Source: Trichobilharzia regenti (taxonomy: Eukaryota; Platyhelminthes; Trematoda; Strigeidida; Schistosomatidae). From it: 64,000 nt of DNA. Below, piece after piece: positions 10,697 through 20,890 of the stretch. Below the pieces are notes generated by a model. It saw only the letters and a program-made list of their open reading frames with translations. It did no database searches and had not been told where the DNA came from. The position numbers and the translations under genes are program-made. The stretch covers positions 14,987,452-15,051,451 of the forward strand of contig OX235267.1 of the NCBI GenBank assembly GCA_944472135.2, written 5' to 3'. Position 1 is the first letter of the stretch. Each line of letters begins with the position of its first letter.

Positions 10697-10850
10697 ATAA
10701 GTTGATCACGGATTAATATCAGTTAGAGATGAAACAGCAGCTGTCCAGTACTCCAGTGCTGGTTTTCCAATGGTTCTCTAACTGATATCCAATCCTCTGT
10801 GATCAACTCGTCAAAACGCACAAATCTAATCCTTACAAACCAACTATAGA
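10697..10850. mobile_element. SINE-B short hairpin
   Basis: A minus-strand tail end (GATCACGGATTAATATCAG) flips within about 30 bases into GAAACAGCAGCTGTCCAGTAC plus the plus-strand tail ending GTGATCAACTCG. The head and most of the ribozyme are deleted. Confidence 0.65.
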
Positions 10851-10924
10851 AATATATAATTCATTGTCCTTACTACAAATCAGAATTTTTTGTAGTGCAG
10901 TTAATTAAAATCGGTTGGCTAAAT

Positions 10925-11360
10925 CATTCACTTCAAGCAGAATCATGGATTGAAAACAGTTAGAGAATTATTAAAAACCAGTAGGGAGTACTAGTTAGCT
11001 GTTTCATCCTAGTTAGGTCCTCTTCAGCAGTAGTCACTTATAATCCCTTGTGATGATTGGACTCACCATCTTCAGATCAAGTTATAAGGTGAGCATATCT
11101 ACCATTAAGTCAATGGGTTAGGATGCAATGGACAGCCTATGATTTCGAACTTTTACCAGCTCACCTGGTTAAGACTTTTCACTTGATCTTATACATAACT
11201 TCATCGTGTAGTCAGAGACTAGTGAACATTTGTGGGGATTGGATCCTTTTCAGATAAGATCATGATCTGACAGATGAGTTAGAGAACCACTATTAAAAAA
11301 CTTGGGAGTACTAGTCAAGTGTTTCGTCCAAGTTTGAGACTCTTCATCATTTTGTGAGTA
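10925..11360 (-). mobile_element. two degenerate SINE-B fragments
   Basis: About 10960-11200 and 11255-11360 both show, on the minus strand, the tail followed by GTACT and GAAAC remnants of the ribozyme. Only the first keeps part of the tRNA-like head. Confidence 0.5.
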
Positions 11361-11765
11361 TATAAATATATCTCAATGGTAAGCACATGAACTTCCAAAA
11401 GTGTTTCATTATTAGCTGCATTTAATCTTCAATTAAGTACAGGTACAATTAACCGATGTATCACTCACTCACTCATTCACTATATGCGTTGAATACAATA
11501 AAAGATAATATTTTCTTGATTGATTATTCATAATTTATAATTACTTTAAGTGTTTTTATTTTGTCATATGACTTGTGTAAACAGAATTTAGTTAGCATAA
11601 ATCTTTCATTGTTTTGTTTTCTACTGTTGCCTTACTCACCTTGAATTGTATTCTTGGTTATTTAACTCTATGAAGTATGTACTCCATTTATTCTAGATTT
11701 TTATTATTACTGTGATGAACCACTTTGTAAGATAATATTGAAATTGTAACGTATTTCCTCTTTTT
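11361..11765. other. AT-rich DNA, no gene seen
   Basis: CACT repeats near 11461-11480. No other structure noticed. Confidence 0.5.
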
Positions 11766-11769
11766 TCTT

Positions 11770-11880
11770 TTTGATTGCTTCACGTTCCCAGTGCTGGAAC
11801 ATAAGGCGGCTTCAAGTTTTGGTAGTAGTAGTAGTAGTAGTGTTGTTAGTGTTAGTCAGTGACCGATGAGTTACAACAAG
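11770..11880 (-). mobile_element. SINE-D2 tail fragment plus TAG repeat
   Basis: GTTCCCAGTGCTGGAACATA and CTTCAAG mirror the tails of the plus-strand D2 copies at 37563 and 50547. A TAG trinucleotide run at 11820-11841 follows. Confidence 0.5.
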
Positions 11881-11925
11881 TTGTATACACCGTATTAAGA
11901 TGAGGTCGTTATTCATCAAAGTTGT

Positions 11926-12025
11926 TCATTCGAGCTACCGATACCACATGCTGAAAATTCTAATATCTGTACCAAAAACTACCGATGGGAATCAAGCTGT
12001 AATAAAAAATAAATAATTAATTAAT
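11926..12025 (+). mobile_element. SINE-D 3' fragment
   Basis: GAGCTACCGATACC, then CTGAAAATTC, TGTACCAAAAA and AATCAAGCTGTAATAA match the tail of the full SINE-D copy at 13266, followed by an A-rich end. Confidence 0.7.
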
Positions 12026-12129
12026 TAGTTCCACAGGAATGGATTTGTATTTCACACTCTTTTAAAAAGCAGTGAATGGCTAGAGAATGTGACTGTTAAC
12101 ACTGATACAGGAAAGATCTTTTTTTGAGC

Positions 12130-12895
12130 AATTGAAGATTCCTAGCCAACACCAACAGCCACAGAAACAATAACAGACAACAATCAGCATAAGTAGGAGG
12201 AACCTCAAAGAAACAACCTCCTTTACCTACCTACCTACCTGGCAAGCATCGTTTCAACTACAAGCCAACGGAACTGACGAGGATATCAAAGACAGAATCG
12301 GAAAAGCAAGACAAGCTTTCATTACTATCAAGTCTGTGTAGAGGTTAACAGCACTCAGAATCAAAGTGAAAATAAGATCCGGATTTTCAACTCCAATGTG
12401 AAGTCAGTCAGTGCTACTATACGGATCAGAGACTTGGCCAGCGCGTCATAAAGAGCATCTCAAACAAACTTCAGACCTTCATTAACAGTTGTCTCCTCTC
12501 AATACTACTGAAGATCAGATGGCCGGCCAGAAAAGATCAGCAACAGGGATCTCTGGCAATCAGCGAACCAACCCAGCAGGAACCGATTGTGCAACAAATA
12601 AGCAGGAAGAAATGGAGATGGATTCCAGGCCATACTCTGAGAAAACAAACCATCAAGTGGCATCACTAGACAAGCCATCGCTCGAGTGAAACCAGAAAGG
12701 GAGGCGGCGAGTTGGTCATCATTGCGAGGGTGACATGGAGGAGGTCATGTGAAGAGGAGATGAAAGCATGTGGGCAGACTTGGAGCGGGGTGAAAAAGTT
12801 GGTAGAAAACAGAAGGCAATGGAGATGCTCAGCTAAAGCCCTATATTCCTCTAGGAATTAAAGGATACAATAATAGTAATAATAATAATAATGGG
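12130..12895 (+). pseudogene. RTE-2 LINE, 3' end of ORF and tail
   Basis: Broken frames give residues typical of the RTE region C-terminal to the RT: KARQAFITIKSV, then the YGSETWPA motif with its last part near 12430, KRSATGISGNQRTNP and the tail CCTCTAGGAATTAAAGGATA followed by ATA/AATA repeats (12868-12893). 12380-12890 is nearly the same as 54553-55046. The RT core with YADD is absent. Confidence 0.8.
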
Positions 12896-13265
12896 CAATT
12901 GAAATTCTGCTCTTTCGGATAAGTGTCGTTGTGTTGTTATATGCACATCCTGTTCACTCCTGTCTCCGTTAAAAAGTAACTATTTTATATACTTCAAAAT
13001 CATTTTTTTAATCCTGTGCAATTTTACTCGTATACTCCTTGTAATCTGTGTTGATATCTTCACACTTTCATATCAAGTTGAAAATTACTATCTCTTTTAT
13101 TTGATCTCCTTACTTAATTACGCTGAATTGAGCAATGATTTTAGCTATGTGAACTTGTGTGTGAGAATGTGATTGCAGAGGTATTGGAGGTGAAATCGTC
13201 GAAATGATGTGTCTTCACTTAACTATTCATTCTTATCTCTTTTTCCATTTATTAGGAGCTATCTG
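12896..13265. other. no gene seen
   Basis: AT-rich sequence without a recognised family. Confidence 0.5.
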
Positions 13266-13460
13266 TACGTCAGTGGCACAGTGGTCATGACTCTCGCCGA
13301 ACATGCACATGGTCCGAGGTTCGATACCCTACCAACGCACACCTGATATCTATGGTCGGCCTGCAATATTTGGGCTACCGATATCCATGCTGAAAATTCC
13401 ATACATGTACCAAAAATACAGTGTGGAATCAAGCTGTAATAAAAAAATAAAATAAAATAG
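13266..13460 (+). mobile_element. SINE-D, near full length
   Basis: tRNA-like head with box A-like CAGTGGCACAGTGG and box B GGTTCGATACCC, then a GATATC-bounded stem region (GGTCGGCCTGC) and the tail AATCAAGCTGTAATAAAAAA. No CTGANGA/GAAA pair is found, so unlike SINE-A to C it carries no visible hammerhead. Confidence 0.75.
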
Positions 13461-13555
13461 AGAAGGAATTTCTGTTTGACTTAGATTTCAGCTCTGGTTA
13501 GTACTCAGTCATCAGTAAGAAGGATAAATTATCGAATTATACTACTCAAATTAAT

Positions 13556-13745
13556 TTGTCGAATGGTAACTAGCCATGGAATCAATGATGCACATTTTCT
13601 CGTATTTGGAAGTCGTCATCTGTATACACCTACATTCCCTAGTAAGTGATTGTGTTCCCGCACTAAGACTCGAATCCAGTACCCATCGGTTGAAACTCCA
13701 AAGCGTGCGGTGATCTACTAAACCACTTTGGTTCTCGTGGCCCAA
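13556..13745 (-). mobile_element. SINE-A degenerate copy
   Basis: Minus strand: GAACCAAAGTGGTTTAGTAG head, box B-like GATTCGAGTC, then GATGACGACTTCC in place of the ribozyme stem II. The core is decayed beyond function. Confidence 0.6.
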
Positions 13746-13989
13746 TCAATCCATCTGACAAGCAACATAATGATGTATCTTTGCTTAACTTCCTATCCTT
13801 TTCTGTCTAATGTCTTGATGAGTATTTCTCACGATTTGAAAAGAAACAAAGATGAAATACAATGCAGAGGATGGTACTGTGATATCTCTTCGATTAGTGA
13901 GTATATTTCATATTTGATCAATAGATCATACTGAACATTTAGAAGAAGACAAACTTCACAGTTTAATAGATCTGAACAGAAATTTCTGT

Positions 13990-14200
13990 TTAAATTTGAT
14001 CGCAAGTTGGCAACAGTTAGAGAACCATTGAAAAGTAGGACAGGAGAACTTTACGTCAGTAGGTATTCATGGCCATATCAGTTGTTTAATGGGAATATAA
14101 GTGAGTACTGTTGAAAATGACTTAACTAGGACGAAACAGTTAATCAGTACTCTGTGCTGGTTTTCAATGATTCCCTAACTGATGTCAGTCCATTATCCTG
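13990..14200. mobile_element. SINE-B fragments
   Basis: About 14005-14060 is a minus tail piece. About 14130-14200 is a plus piece (GACGAAACAG, then TGGTTTTCAATGATTCCC and CTGATGTCAGTCC). The tRNA-like head is missing. Confidence 0.5.
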
Positions 14201-14269
14201 CTTGAATTAAATGATTTATCCAATGGATTATAGTTAAATGCACTACAGAAGATTTCGATTTGTAGTCAT

Positions 14270-14900
14270 GGATGAAACCAGGAAAGCTGTAGAATCCAGG
14301 ATGTGAGTTTCCTCCATTCTAGAAGATTCACCAAGTGAATGTTGTTATATTCATCAAATGAGTAAATTGATTTCCCAATGAAAATCATGAAGAGAAGCCT
14401 CCCTGCGCCGAAAATCACAACTGTTCCTAAGAAAACTCTCATTATGAATCTAGAAATCAGAGGTGACACCAAAGTGGAAATTCTTAGAAACTGCCTTTCT
14501 AAATGTTTGAAGAAGACATTTCAAGGAGCAGACAACTTACTCATCACATTTTCCAACAAAGAATTTATCCAGTCTTATGTTGAGGATAAGATGTCGCTTT
14601 CTTTTACATCAGTGTGTGTTTATCAGTTTACTGGTTCGTGTGGGGCGGAGTATTTCGATCGTACGTAACGTCAAGTCAGTGAACGTATTCTGGAACACTG
14701 TCCAGCCTGGTAAGCCAGCCAGATGAGAAAAGCAAAATACTGTCAGCTCAATCCTTGAATACCTTGTCATCTGAGGACATCGAACACCCATGCATGAATG
14801 TTTCACAGTGCTACTATAAATATTGTGCAAAGGGACTTCGAATACTCCATCTACAAACAGCTAGATAATTGGCTGTCCGAGATCTAAACCCGGGGATCTG
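14270..14900 (+). pseudogene. PLE fragment, linker to GIY-YIG (inverted twin of 10064-10690)
   Basis: An uninterrupted 96-codon frame (14378-14668) reads KITTVPKKTLIMNLEIRGD, VEILRNCLSKCLKKTFQGAD, then VYQFTGSCGAEYFDRT and a stop. PLE linker and first half of GIY-YIG are recognisable, but YIG is replaced by YFD. The frame resumes after the stop with the RQVSERILEHCPAW-type continuation, so one stop interrupts the domain. Confidence 0.75.
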
Positions 14901-14997
14901 CTTTCAAAAGCACCAAATGCATTCACTCACCATTCTACCTTGACTAGAGTAATGTTCTCACTATAATTTTGCTTCCTTTTACTGTGTAAATTTACTA

Positions 14998-15003
14998 TTA
15001 TTA

Positions 15004-15048
<45 letters not shown>

Positions 15049-15050
15049 TT
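14998..15050. repeat. ATT/TTA trinucleotide repeat
   Basis: About 15 uninterrupted ATT units directly before a SINE-B palindrome. Confidence 0.95.
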
Positions 15051-15054
15051 TACG

Positions 15055-15345
15055 AGTTGATCACGGATTTATATCAGTTAGAGAACCATTGGAAACCAGG
15101 ACAGGAATCCTGGACAGCTGTTTCATCCTAGTTTGGGAATTATCAATAGTACGCCCCCACTGGGGTTCGAACCCAGGACGTCTCAGTTACAAGGCAAGCT
15201 TGTATACAATTCAGCCACTGGGACCTCAGTGGGTGCGTACTGCTGATGACTCCCAAACTAGGATGAAACAGCAGCTGTCCAGTACTCCTGTCCTGGTTTC
15301 CAGTGGTTCCCTAACTGATATCAATCCGTGATCACCTCGTAAAAA
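15055..15345. mobile_element. SINE-B palindrome (fold-back copy)
   Basis: Left arm 15058-15165 (minus: tail and ribozyme) and right arm 15225-15338 (plus: ribozyme and tail) are nearly perfect inverted copies around a single shared tRNA-like head (about 15165-15225). The whole could fold into one long hairpin. The left ribozyme is mutated (ACTATTGATAATTCCC). The right one is the best of its family in the window. Confidence 0.85.
15237..15285 (+). ncRNA. SINE-B hammerhead ribozyme, best copy
   Basis: Stem I GTACTG (15237-15242) pairs perfectly with CAGTAC (15280-15285). Core CTGATGA is at 15243-15249. Stem II is TCC/GGA closed by loop CAAACTA, with one C-U mismatch at its base. GAAA is at 15265-15268. 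Stem III ACAG/CTGT has a three-base loop. C17 is at 15279, with cleavage expected after it. Every conserved core base is present. I inferred the fold by eye and have not tested it. Confidence 0.8.
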
Positions 15346-15640
15346 ACAAAACTATTTCTTAGAAACCAACTATAGAATATTATTATTGTTATTATTTTCA
15401 CCATCTTTATTTTGCTACCACTCTATTACTGTTTTTTTTTGGTAAAATTGTGTTTTCATACAGATTTTATATAAAAACACCTTATCGTCTTTCCATTAGT
15501 TCTTGTCCACTGTACATCACCATAGTGATTAGTCACTTTCTCACACTTCTTATTACATCATCCCAACTTCCACGTCTGTTTCTTATTTTCACTTAGTCAT
15601 CTCTTCTAGATTACAGCTTACATTAATAAGTAATACATTT
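15346..15640. other. AT-rich, no gene seen
   Basis: ATT runs and T-rich sequence only. Confidence 0.5.
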
Positions 15641-15765
15641 TTCGAGGACAAATTTTACCAGTATCTGATTGGTCCAAATGTTTCTTTGTTAAATGTAATT
15701 ACGATTGTAAAGCAGCTTATGAAAATGAATAGCCCTGAAAAGAAAATTTTCTTTGCTGTTTGTTT
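15640..15765 (+). mobile_element. possible PLE-1 terminal fragment
   Basis: ATTACGATTGTAAAGC, TATGAAAATGAATAG and CCCTGAAAAGA resemble the sequence that follows the PLE-1 ORF at 33635-33690. Short and without coding content. Confidence 0.4.
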
Positions 15766-15995
15766 CTTCAGCTTAGAAACATTGAAAGGCAGTAGGAAGC
15801 ATACTGGACGTCTATTTCTTAGCAGTTTGCAACACGAGGCTATCGGTGATTGAATCTAAGAAGCTTTATGTACAAAGACTAGCGTTCAGATGGAATCTGG
15901 TAATCAGTGTATGAATTCCAACTACTGGTATGTAATTCGTAATGTATAGCGCTACCGCCGGTCAATAGCATAGGAGACTATTCATTTCTATACCT
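15766..15995 (-). mobile_element. SINE-B, very degenerate copy
   Basis: Minus-strand order of 5' region (AGCGCTATACATT), degraded tRNA-like part and GTATGCTTCC at the ribozyme 3' arm fits SINE-B, but the core motif is gone. Confidence 0.4.
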
Positions 15996-16249
15996 TAACT
16001 CATATTTCTTACTCGTCAGAGCTTTTCGCTGGAAGTGAATATCGATTTCATCGTGTAGTCAATGAGTATTGATTAATTTTTTTAAAACTGTTTTTATCCC
16101 TTCGCATTTGAAGTGGAATTATATGAGAATTTAAGATTGAACTATGAAGTTTTAATAGCAGTCAGTTGTAGTTTTCTGTAGGGTAAGGTTTGCTAGCCTC
16201 ATGTCCAGTCTTCACTCACTATTCAGTTTACTGCCAGTTGAACGTGGTT

Positions 16250-16485
16250 TAGGAGTGCGTTGGATGGGAGTCGAATCCCAGACCACATGTGCCATGGGTA
16301 TGTGATGTTTTACCGTTGAGCCAACGGCGCAAAAAGAGGTAACACGGAGTACTCCAATGCCTTTTCGTTCTATTTCGTGACTGTTGAGTAGTGAGCACCC
16401 GCAACTCCCTCAAGAATGGAACTCTAGAGCTTTATGTTACAAGGTGAAGTTGGTTAACCATTCAGCCATCACGACAGGAAGACAC
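16250..16485 (-). mobile_element. two tRNA-like fragments
   Basis: On the minus strand, GGCTCAACGG with box B-like GGGATTCGACTCCC (about 16332-16262), and GATGGCTGAATGGTTAACC (about 16475-16450) with TAGAGTTCCATTC. They look like SINE heads of unassigned family. Confidence 0.4.
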
Positions 16486-16964
16486 ATGTCAGTTAAGTCC
16501 CTGCAGATGAACAATTCATTTATTCGAGAAAAATAAAAAAAAGCCTGGTTTAACTCAGGGGTTGTTTTTTCGTGAATTCATCTTCTTTAACTGTTTAGTT
16601 ATTACTTGTATACGATCATTTCTTCCACAGAATAGGACATTAACCAAAGTTTATTGTAAATAGTACAAAAGAGGCATTGATTAAGGGTTTTACAGTTACA
16701 TTATGAGATAAACTATGCAATGAATGAGTAATAATCACGATGCAGACAGAAAAGAAAGAAACTATGATATTGTATAGGGTATTCGAAAGAGTTAAAAAAC
16801 AAAACAACAAATCAGATTGATAAAAAAGAAACCCCAGCAGGGTCGTTACCATGTTACTTCGCTTTTCTATGAAAAACTCCAGGCGGTTTCTCTATCTGAA
16901 ATGGTATAACTTCAACAATAAGCAGTGGGATAGAAAGCATATTGTTTCTGATAGGTTTTGGTGG
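16486..16964. other. no gene seen
   Basis: Includes small ORFs without recognised domains. Confidence 0.5.
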
Positions 16965-17285
16965 TCAATTGGTGGATGGTAACTAACAGTGTAATCCAGG
17001 ACAATGTGCATTCCGTCCTATTTGGGACTGCCTAGTCAACCAGTAGATTTACCTGCATTCCCCAGTCAGTCAGTGATGGTGTTCCCTACACCGAGGCTCG
17101 AACCCAGCGCCTGTGGTTTCAAATTCCAAAACATTATCCACTAGACCACTTGGGCCATGAGAGCCACTGCGTCTTGTACAATGTATCTTATTAGTTATTT
17201 AATTCAACTTAGATTTTCCTGTCAATTATTGATTGGACCAAAGTTCTCTGTGTCAGGTTGACATGCATTCTCCTTTTGAAAATGC
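16965..17285 (-). mobile_element. SINE-A copy plus adjoining tail of a neighbouring unit
   Basis: 16970-17165 minus is a complete unit from a GTGGTCTAGTGG-type head through box B (GGTTCGAGCCTCG) to the ribozyme, where CTGACGA is changed to CTGACTAGGC while stem II and GGACGGAA are partly kept. 17190-17285 is the family tail in the same orientation, so two minus units adjoin head-to-tail. Confidence 0.75.
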
Positions 17286-17620
17286 TTCCACGATGTCTAG
17301 TAGATAACGCTTTGGTGTTTGAAACCATGGGCACTGGGTTTGAGCCGTGATGGAGGGAACATCACCACTGACTGACTGACTGACTGATTGATTGGGGAAT
17401 GCAGGTACATCCACTGGCTGACGAGTCAGTCCCAAATTGAAGGGTGAAATGAACTTTATCCTGTTGGATTCCACTGCTAGTCACCATCTTCCAATTGACT
17501 TCAAACATTATCGAAGCATCTGTACAAGGAAGAGCCAACTTGTCAATCTGAAACCACCCATTTCAATCCAATCAACCAATCAATGGACGGAAAAATCTAA
17601 AATTGAATTAAATAAACTTA
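17286..17620 (+). mobile_element. SINE-A copy
   Basis: Starts inside the tRNA-like head (GTCTAGTAGATAACGC), with box B-like GGGTTTGAGCC and an expanded GACT repeat (17366-17389). The hammerhead (17408-17470) keeps CTGACGA and GAAA, but stem II carries extra bases (AGTCAGTCCC). The tail runs to about 17605. Opposite in orientation to the copy just before it. Confidence 0.75.
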
Positions 17621-17776
17621 TTCCTCACTTTTTTAATTCCTGTGAAGGCGTTTCTTGTTGAGATGATATATGGACAATGTGTTCAACTGTCACACTTCAA
17701 ATCGAGAACTGTCACTGTCTTACAGTAGCTGTTAATCCTTTTTTGATTCTTGTAGGCTAGAAGTATGAATTTTCTA

Positions 17777-18640
17777 TAGTTTGGTTTGTAAGGTTTAGTT
17801 TTATTGTTACGATTTGATCACAGATTGATATCAGTTGGACAACCATTGAAAGCCAGCACTCGAGTACCGTCAGACAGCTGTTTTATCAGCCTAGTTTGAG
17901 AATCATCGGCAGTACGCACTCACCCCACCACTGGGGTTCGAACCAGCTGGCTCCTATGCCATTCAGCCACTGGGACCCGACTCCTCAATGGCCAGTCCAT
18001 GAGTTCTAACTTCTACTAATTTATGATTTAATGCGACCCCAACCATTGTCGTAGGTGGAATATCCATCGTCACACATGACATCTGGATGAACCTCACTGG
18101 TCACGACTTCTCACTAGAACTCCAGGAAACTCCATCCTGTAGCCAGTCAGTCACTAGCGAACATCAGATAAATTTTCTATAGTTTGGTTTGTAAGGGGCT
18201 AGATGAATTCGTAAAAACATAAGTTACCCTTACAAACCAAACTATAGAAAATTTATTTGATATTCGCTAGTGACTGACTGGCTACAGGATGGAGTTTCCT
18301 GGAGTTCTAGTGAGAAGTCGTGACCAGTGAGGTTCATCCAGATGTCATGTGTGACGACGGATGTCCCACCTACGACAATGGTTGAGGTAGCATTAAATCA
18401 TAAATTAGTAGAAGTTAGAACTCATGAACTGGCCATTGAGGAGTCGGGTACCAGTGGCTGAATGGCATAGGAGCCAGCTAACTTGTAACCAGAAGGTCCT
18501 GGGTTCGAACCCCAGTGGTGGGGTGAGTGCGTACTGTCGATGATTCTCAAACTAGGCTGATAAAACAGCTGTCTGACGGTACTCGAGTGCTGGCTTTCAA
18601 TGGTTGTCCAACTGATATCAATCCTCCATGACCAACTCGT
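17777..18640. mobile_element. long SINE-B palindrome, arms about 390 bases
   Basis: 17815-18198 (minus) and 18230-18625 (plus) are near-perfect inverted copies of a whole SINE-B unit (5' region, tRNA-like head, ribozyme, tail) with a spacer of about 30 bases. The word CTATAGTTTGGTTTGTAAGG occurs at 17777-17796 and 18179-18198 and inverted at 18230-18249. The first two mark a unit period of 402 bases on the left arm. In the ribozyme the core reads TCGATGA, but stem I GTACTGTC/GACGGTAC still pairs over 8 bases. Confidence 0.85.
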
Positions 18641-19258
18641 AGAAATATGAAGTTGACAACTGTTTGGTTTTTGTTGTTTTAAATGTCCGTATAACTCAAT
18701 ATTTTTCAACTTTAATTTTTAATTTTTCTCTTTTCTTTTGTTTTCACTATTTATTTTACATTTATTGACTTGTTTGGTCAGATTTAGCTTCTTGTTGTCG
18801 TTATCGTTGTCGCTGTATGAACACGTAGATTGAATGAGACTGTAGTCCCACTGCCTCTCTCTCTCTCACTCCGTCTCCCTTTCTGACCGTGCATAAATTA
18901 ATTATTGTTATTGTTGTTATTATTATTATTAGTTTTTCATTATGTGATTGGTAATTTCTGTTTTTTGTGAGGTAGGGTGGAGGGTTGGCGGGGCGTTTGG
19001 TCGCTCTGTACTTTTATTTTGTTTTCCTTGGTGAGATTTCCCGTATTTTCAAAAAAATTGTCTTTCCTCCTCTCCACATAATGTATACATATGTATGCAT
19101 ATGAATGAAGAATTCTCATTTAAGTCGGATGAATGACTCTACAAATATTTCTTCTCATTGTTTTTTTTTTTAAATTTATTATGTCATCATTGAATGCATA
19201 TATGAGAAGTAGTTGAAAAGTGCTGAGAAATAATATTCGAATATTCAACGTTTAGTTT
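18641..19258. other. AT-rich, no gene seen
   Basis: CT microsatellite at 18856-18867 and ATT runs at 18905-18932. Confidence 0.55.
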
Positions 19259-19780
19259 GCAAGGATTTCATCATGTGAACTGACACACATTGGTTAAATA
19301 ACCATTGGAAAACCGGCATTGGAGTACTGGACAGCCGGATGTTTCGTCAGCCTAGTTTAGGATTCTTTGGCAGTACGCACCTACCCCACTGCCATGGTGC
19401 GAACCCAGCAGATTCTGCTTACAAGGCAAGCTACTAGCTTGTAGATCATTAAGCCACTCACTTGGGACCCACCAATCCAGTGGTCAGTTCATGAATAGCA
19501 ACTTCTGCCTACCCACGACATGCCACAACCACTAGTGACCAGTGGAGTGCAGCAGGTCAGGTGAGAAGACAAATACTCGTCACTAGGCACTAATGCAAGA
19601 CTTAATAGTCTACAAGCTAGCTTGTCCTAGGTTTGAACCCTGGCCGAGCGGAGTGGGTGCGTACTGATGGAGAGCCTCAAACTAGGCTGACGTAACAGCT
19701 GGCTGTCCAGTAGTCCAATGCTGGTTTTCCAATGGTTCTTTAACCAGTGTGCCAGTTCATGATGAAATCCTGATATATTC
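19259..19780. mobile_element. SINE-B inverted pair
   Basis: 19262-19510 minus and about 19530-19775 plus, each with tRNA-like head and ribozyme remnant. The minus core is ACTGCCAAAGA with an intact GACGAAAC. The plus core is GTACTGATGGAGAG with GACGTAAC. Neither meets the hammerhead consensus. Confidence 0.7.
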
Positions 19781-19864
19781 TAATTCTTTACCTAAGTAAT
19801 TTGATTCAGTATTACTGATACAAGAGGTGGTCCTCATGGTACAGTTTGTCTAGTATATAATTCT

Positions 19865-20015
19865 TTAGCGTTTGAAACGATAGCTACTGGTTACAAGTCT
19901 CATTGGTGAACACTATCCATCACTCAATGTGGAATACAGGTTCGTCAAGCTGACAAGTACGAAGTAGGACTAAATATGCATCCTGGATAACATAGCCTAG
20001 CTACTATCGGCAAGG
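19865..20015 (+). mobile_element. SINE-A, very degenerate
   Basis: Order of GCGTTTGAAACGAT, GAATACAGGTTCGTC, AAGCTGACAAG, AGGACTAAAT and CATCCTGGATAACA follows SINE-A. The ribozyme core is lost. Confidence 0.55.
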
Positions 20016-20129
20016 TGGTCAATCTAACATCACTTTTAAGTTTATTGAGATAAGCAGCTCGGCTAAAAGACTCATTTCGAAGAATTCCGTCAATCAGCTT
20101 CTTATGTGTATGTATATTCAGTCTATCAA

Positions 20130-20510
20130 ACATAAATTACAATACAACTGTTTCGTCAGCAAAGTTTGGGACTCTTCTGAAGTACGTAGCCACTCCCATC
20201 TCAAGGGTTCGAACTCTGGTTACAAGGCAAGCTAGCTGGTAGATCTTTAAGCCACTGGGACCTGATCCAATGGCCAGTCCATGAATTCTAACTTCTGCCA
20301 ATTCACGCACAAATATAACGCGACCACTTCGCAATCTCGTCTTCTTCGATGAAGAGTTACTGCCTCACCTTCATCCAGCTATATCCTACTGGTCATGACT
20401 TCCCAAAACTAGGCTGACGTAACAGCTGGCTGACCAGTACTCCCAGTGGGTTTTCCCCAGTGGTTGTTTAACTGATGTATCAGCTCATGGTGAAATCCTC
20501 CAACCAATCA
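20130..20510. mobile_element. SINE-B inverted pair
   Basis: 20148-20400 minus (ribozyme part, box B, head, 5' region) abuts 20400-20505 plus (AAAACTAGGCTGACG through the tail). Only the minus copy retains a tRNA-like head. Confidence 0.65.
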
Positions 20511-20890
20511 GACATTATTAGAGTCTTTCTAATTAATAATAAGTCACTTGAATAGTGTTAAGCTTAATGATAATAATAATAATAATGATAAATGTTCACT
20601 AATATATTGACTTGAGAAGTAAACAATTTTTCTTCTTCTTGTTGTTGTTTTCCTCACAAGAATAGATTTTTTATCTTCTGATTACTTACTTAACTACATC
20701 CTTGAAGTTTTACGTCATGTTGTATCTGACGTTGACTTCTCAACTGCTTGTCTTTTGTAGTCTCATCAACTGAAGTAGACGATATACAATAAATCAATTA
20801 TAGGATGATAATCTCTCTATTCATGCCTTTTATTTGATTGATTTATTGACTATAAAGTACTAGTAAAGCGTGTATCATTATTTGATCTAA
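20511..20890. other. no gene seen
   Basis: AAT repeat at 20571-20588 and AT-rich sequence. Confidence 0.5.

Noticed and set aside
13266..13460. Hammerhead in SINE-D
   Set aside because: No CTGANGA with a following GAAA at a suitable distance; the GATATC-bounded stem alone does not match the motif.
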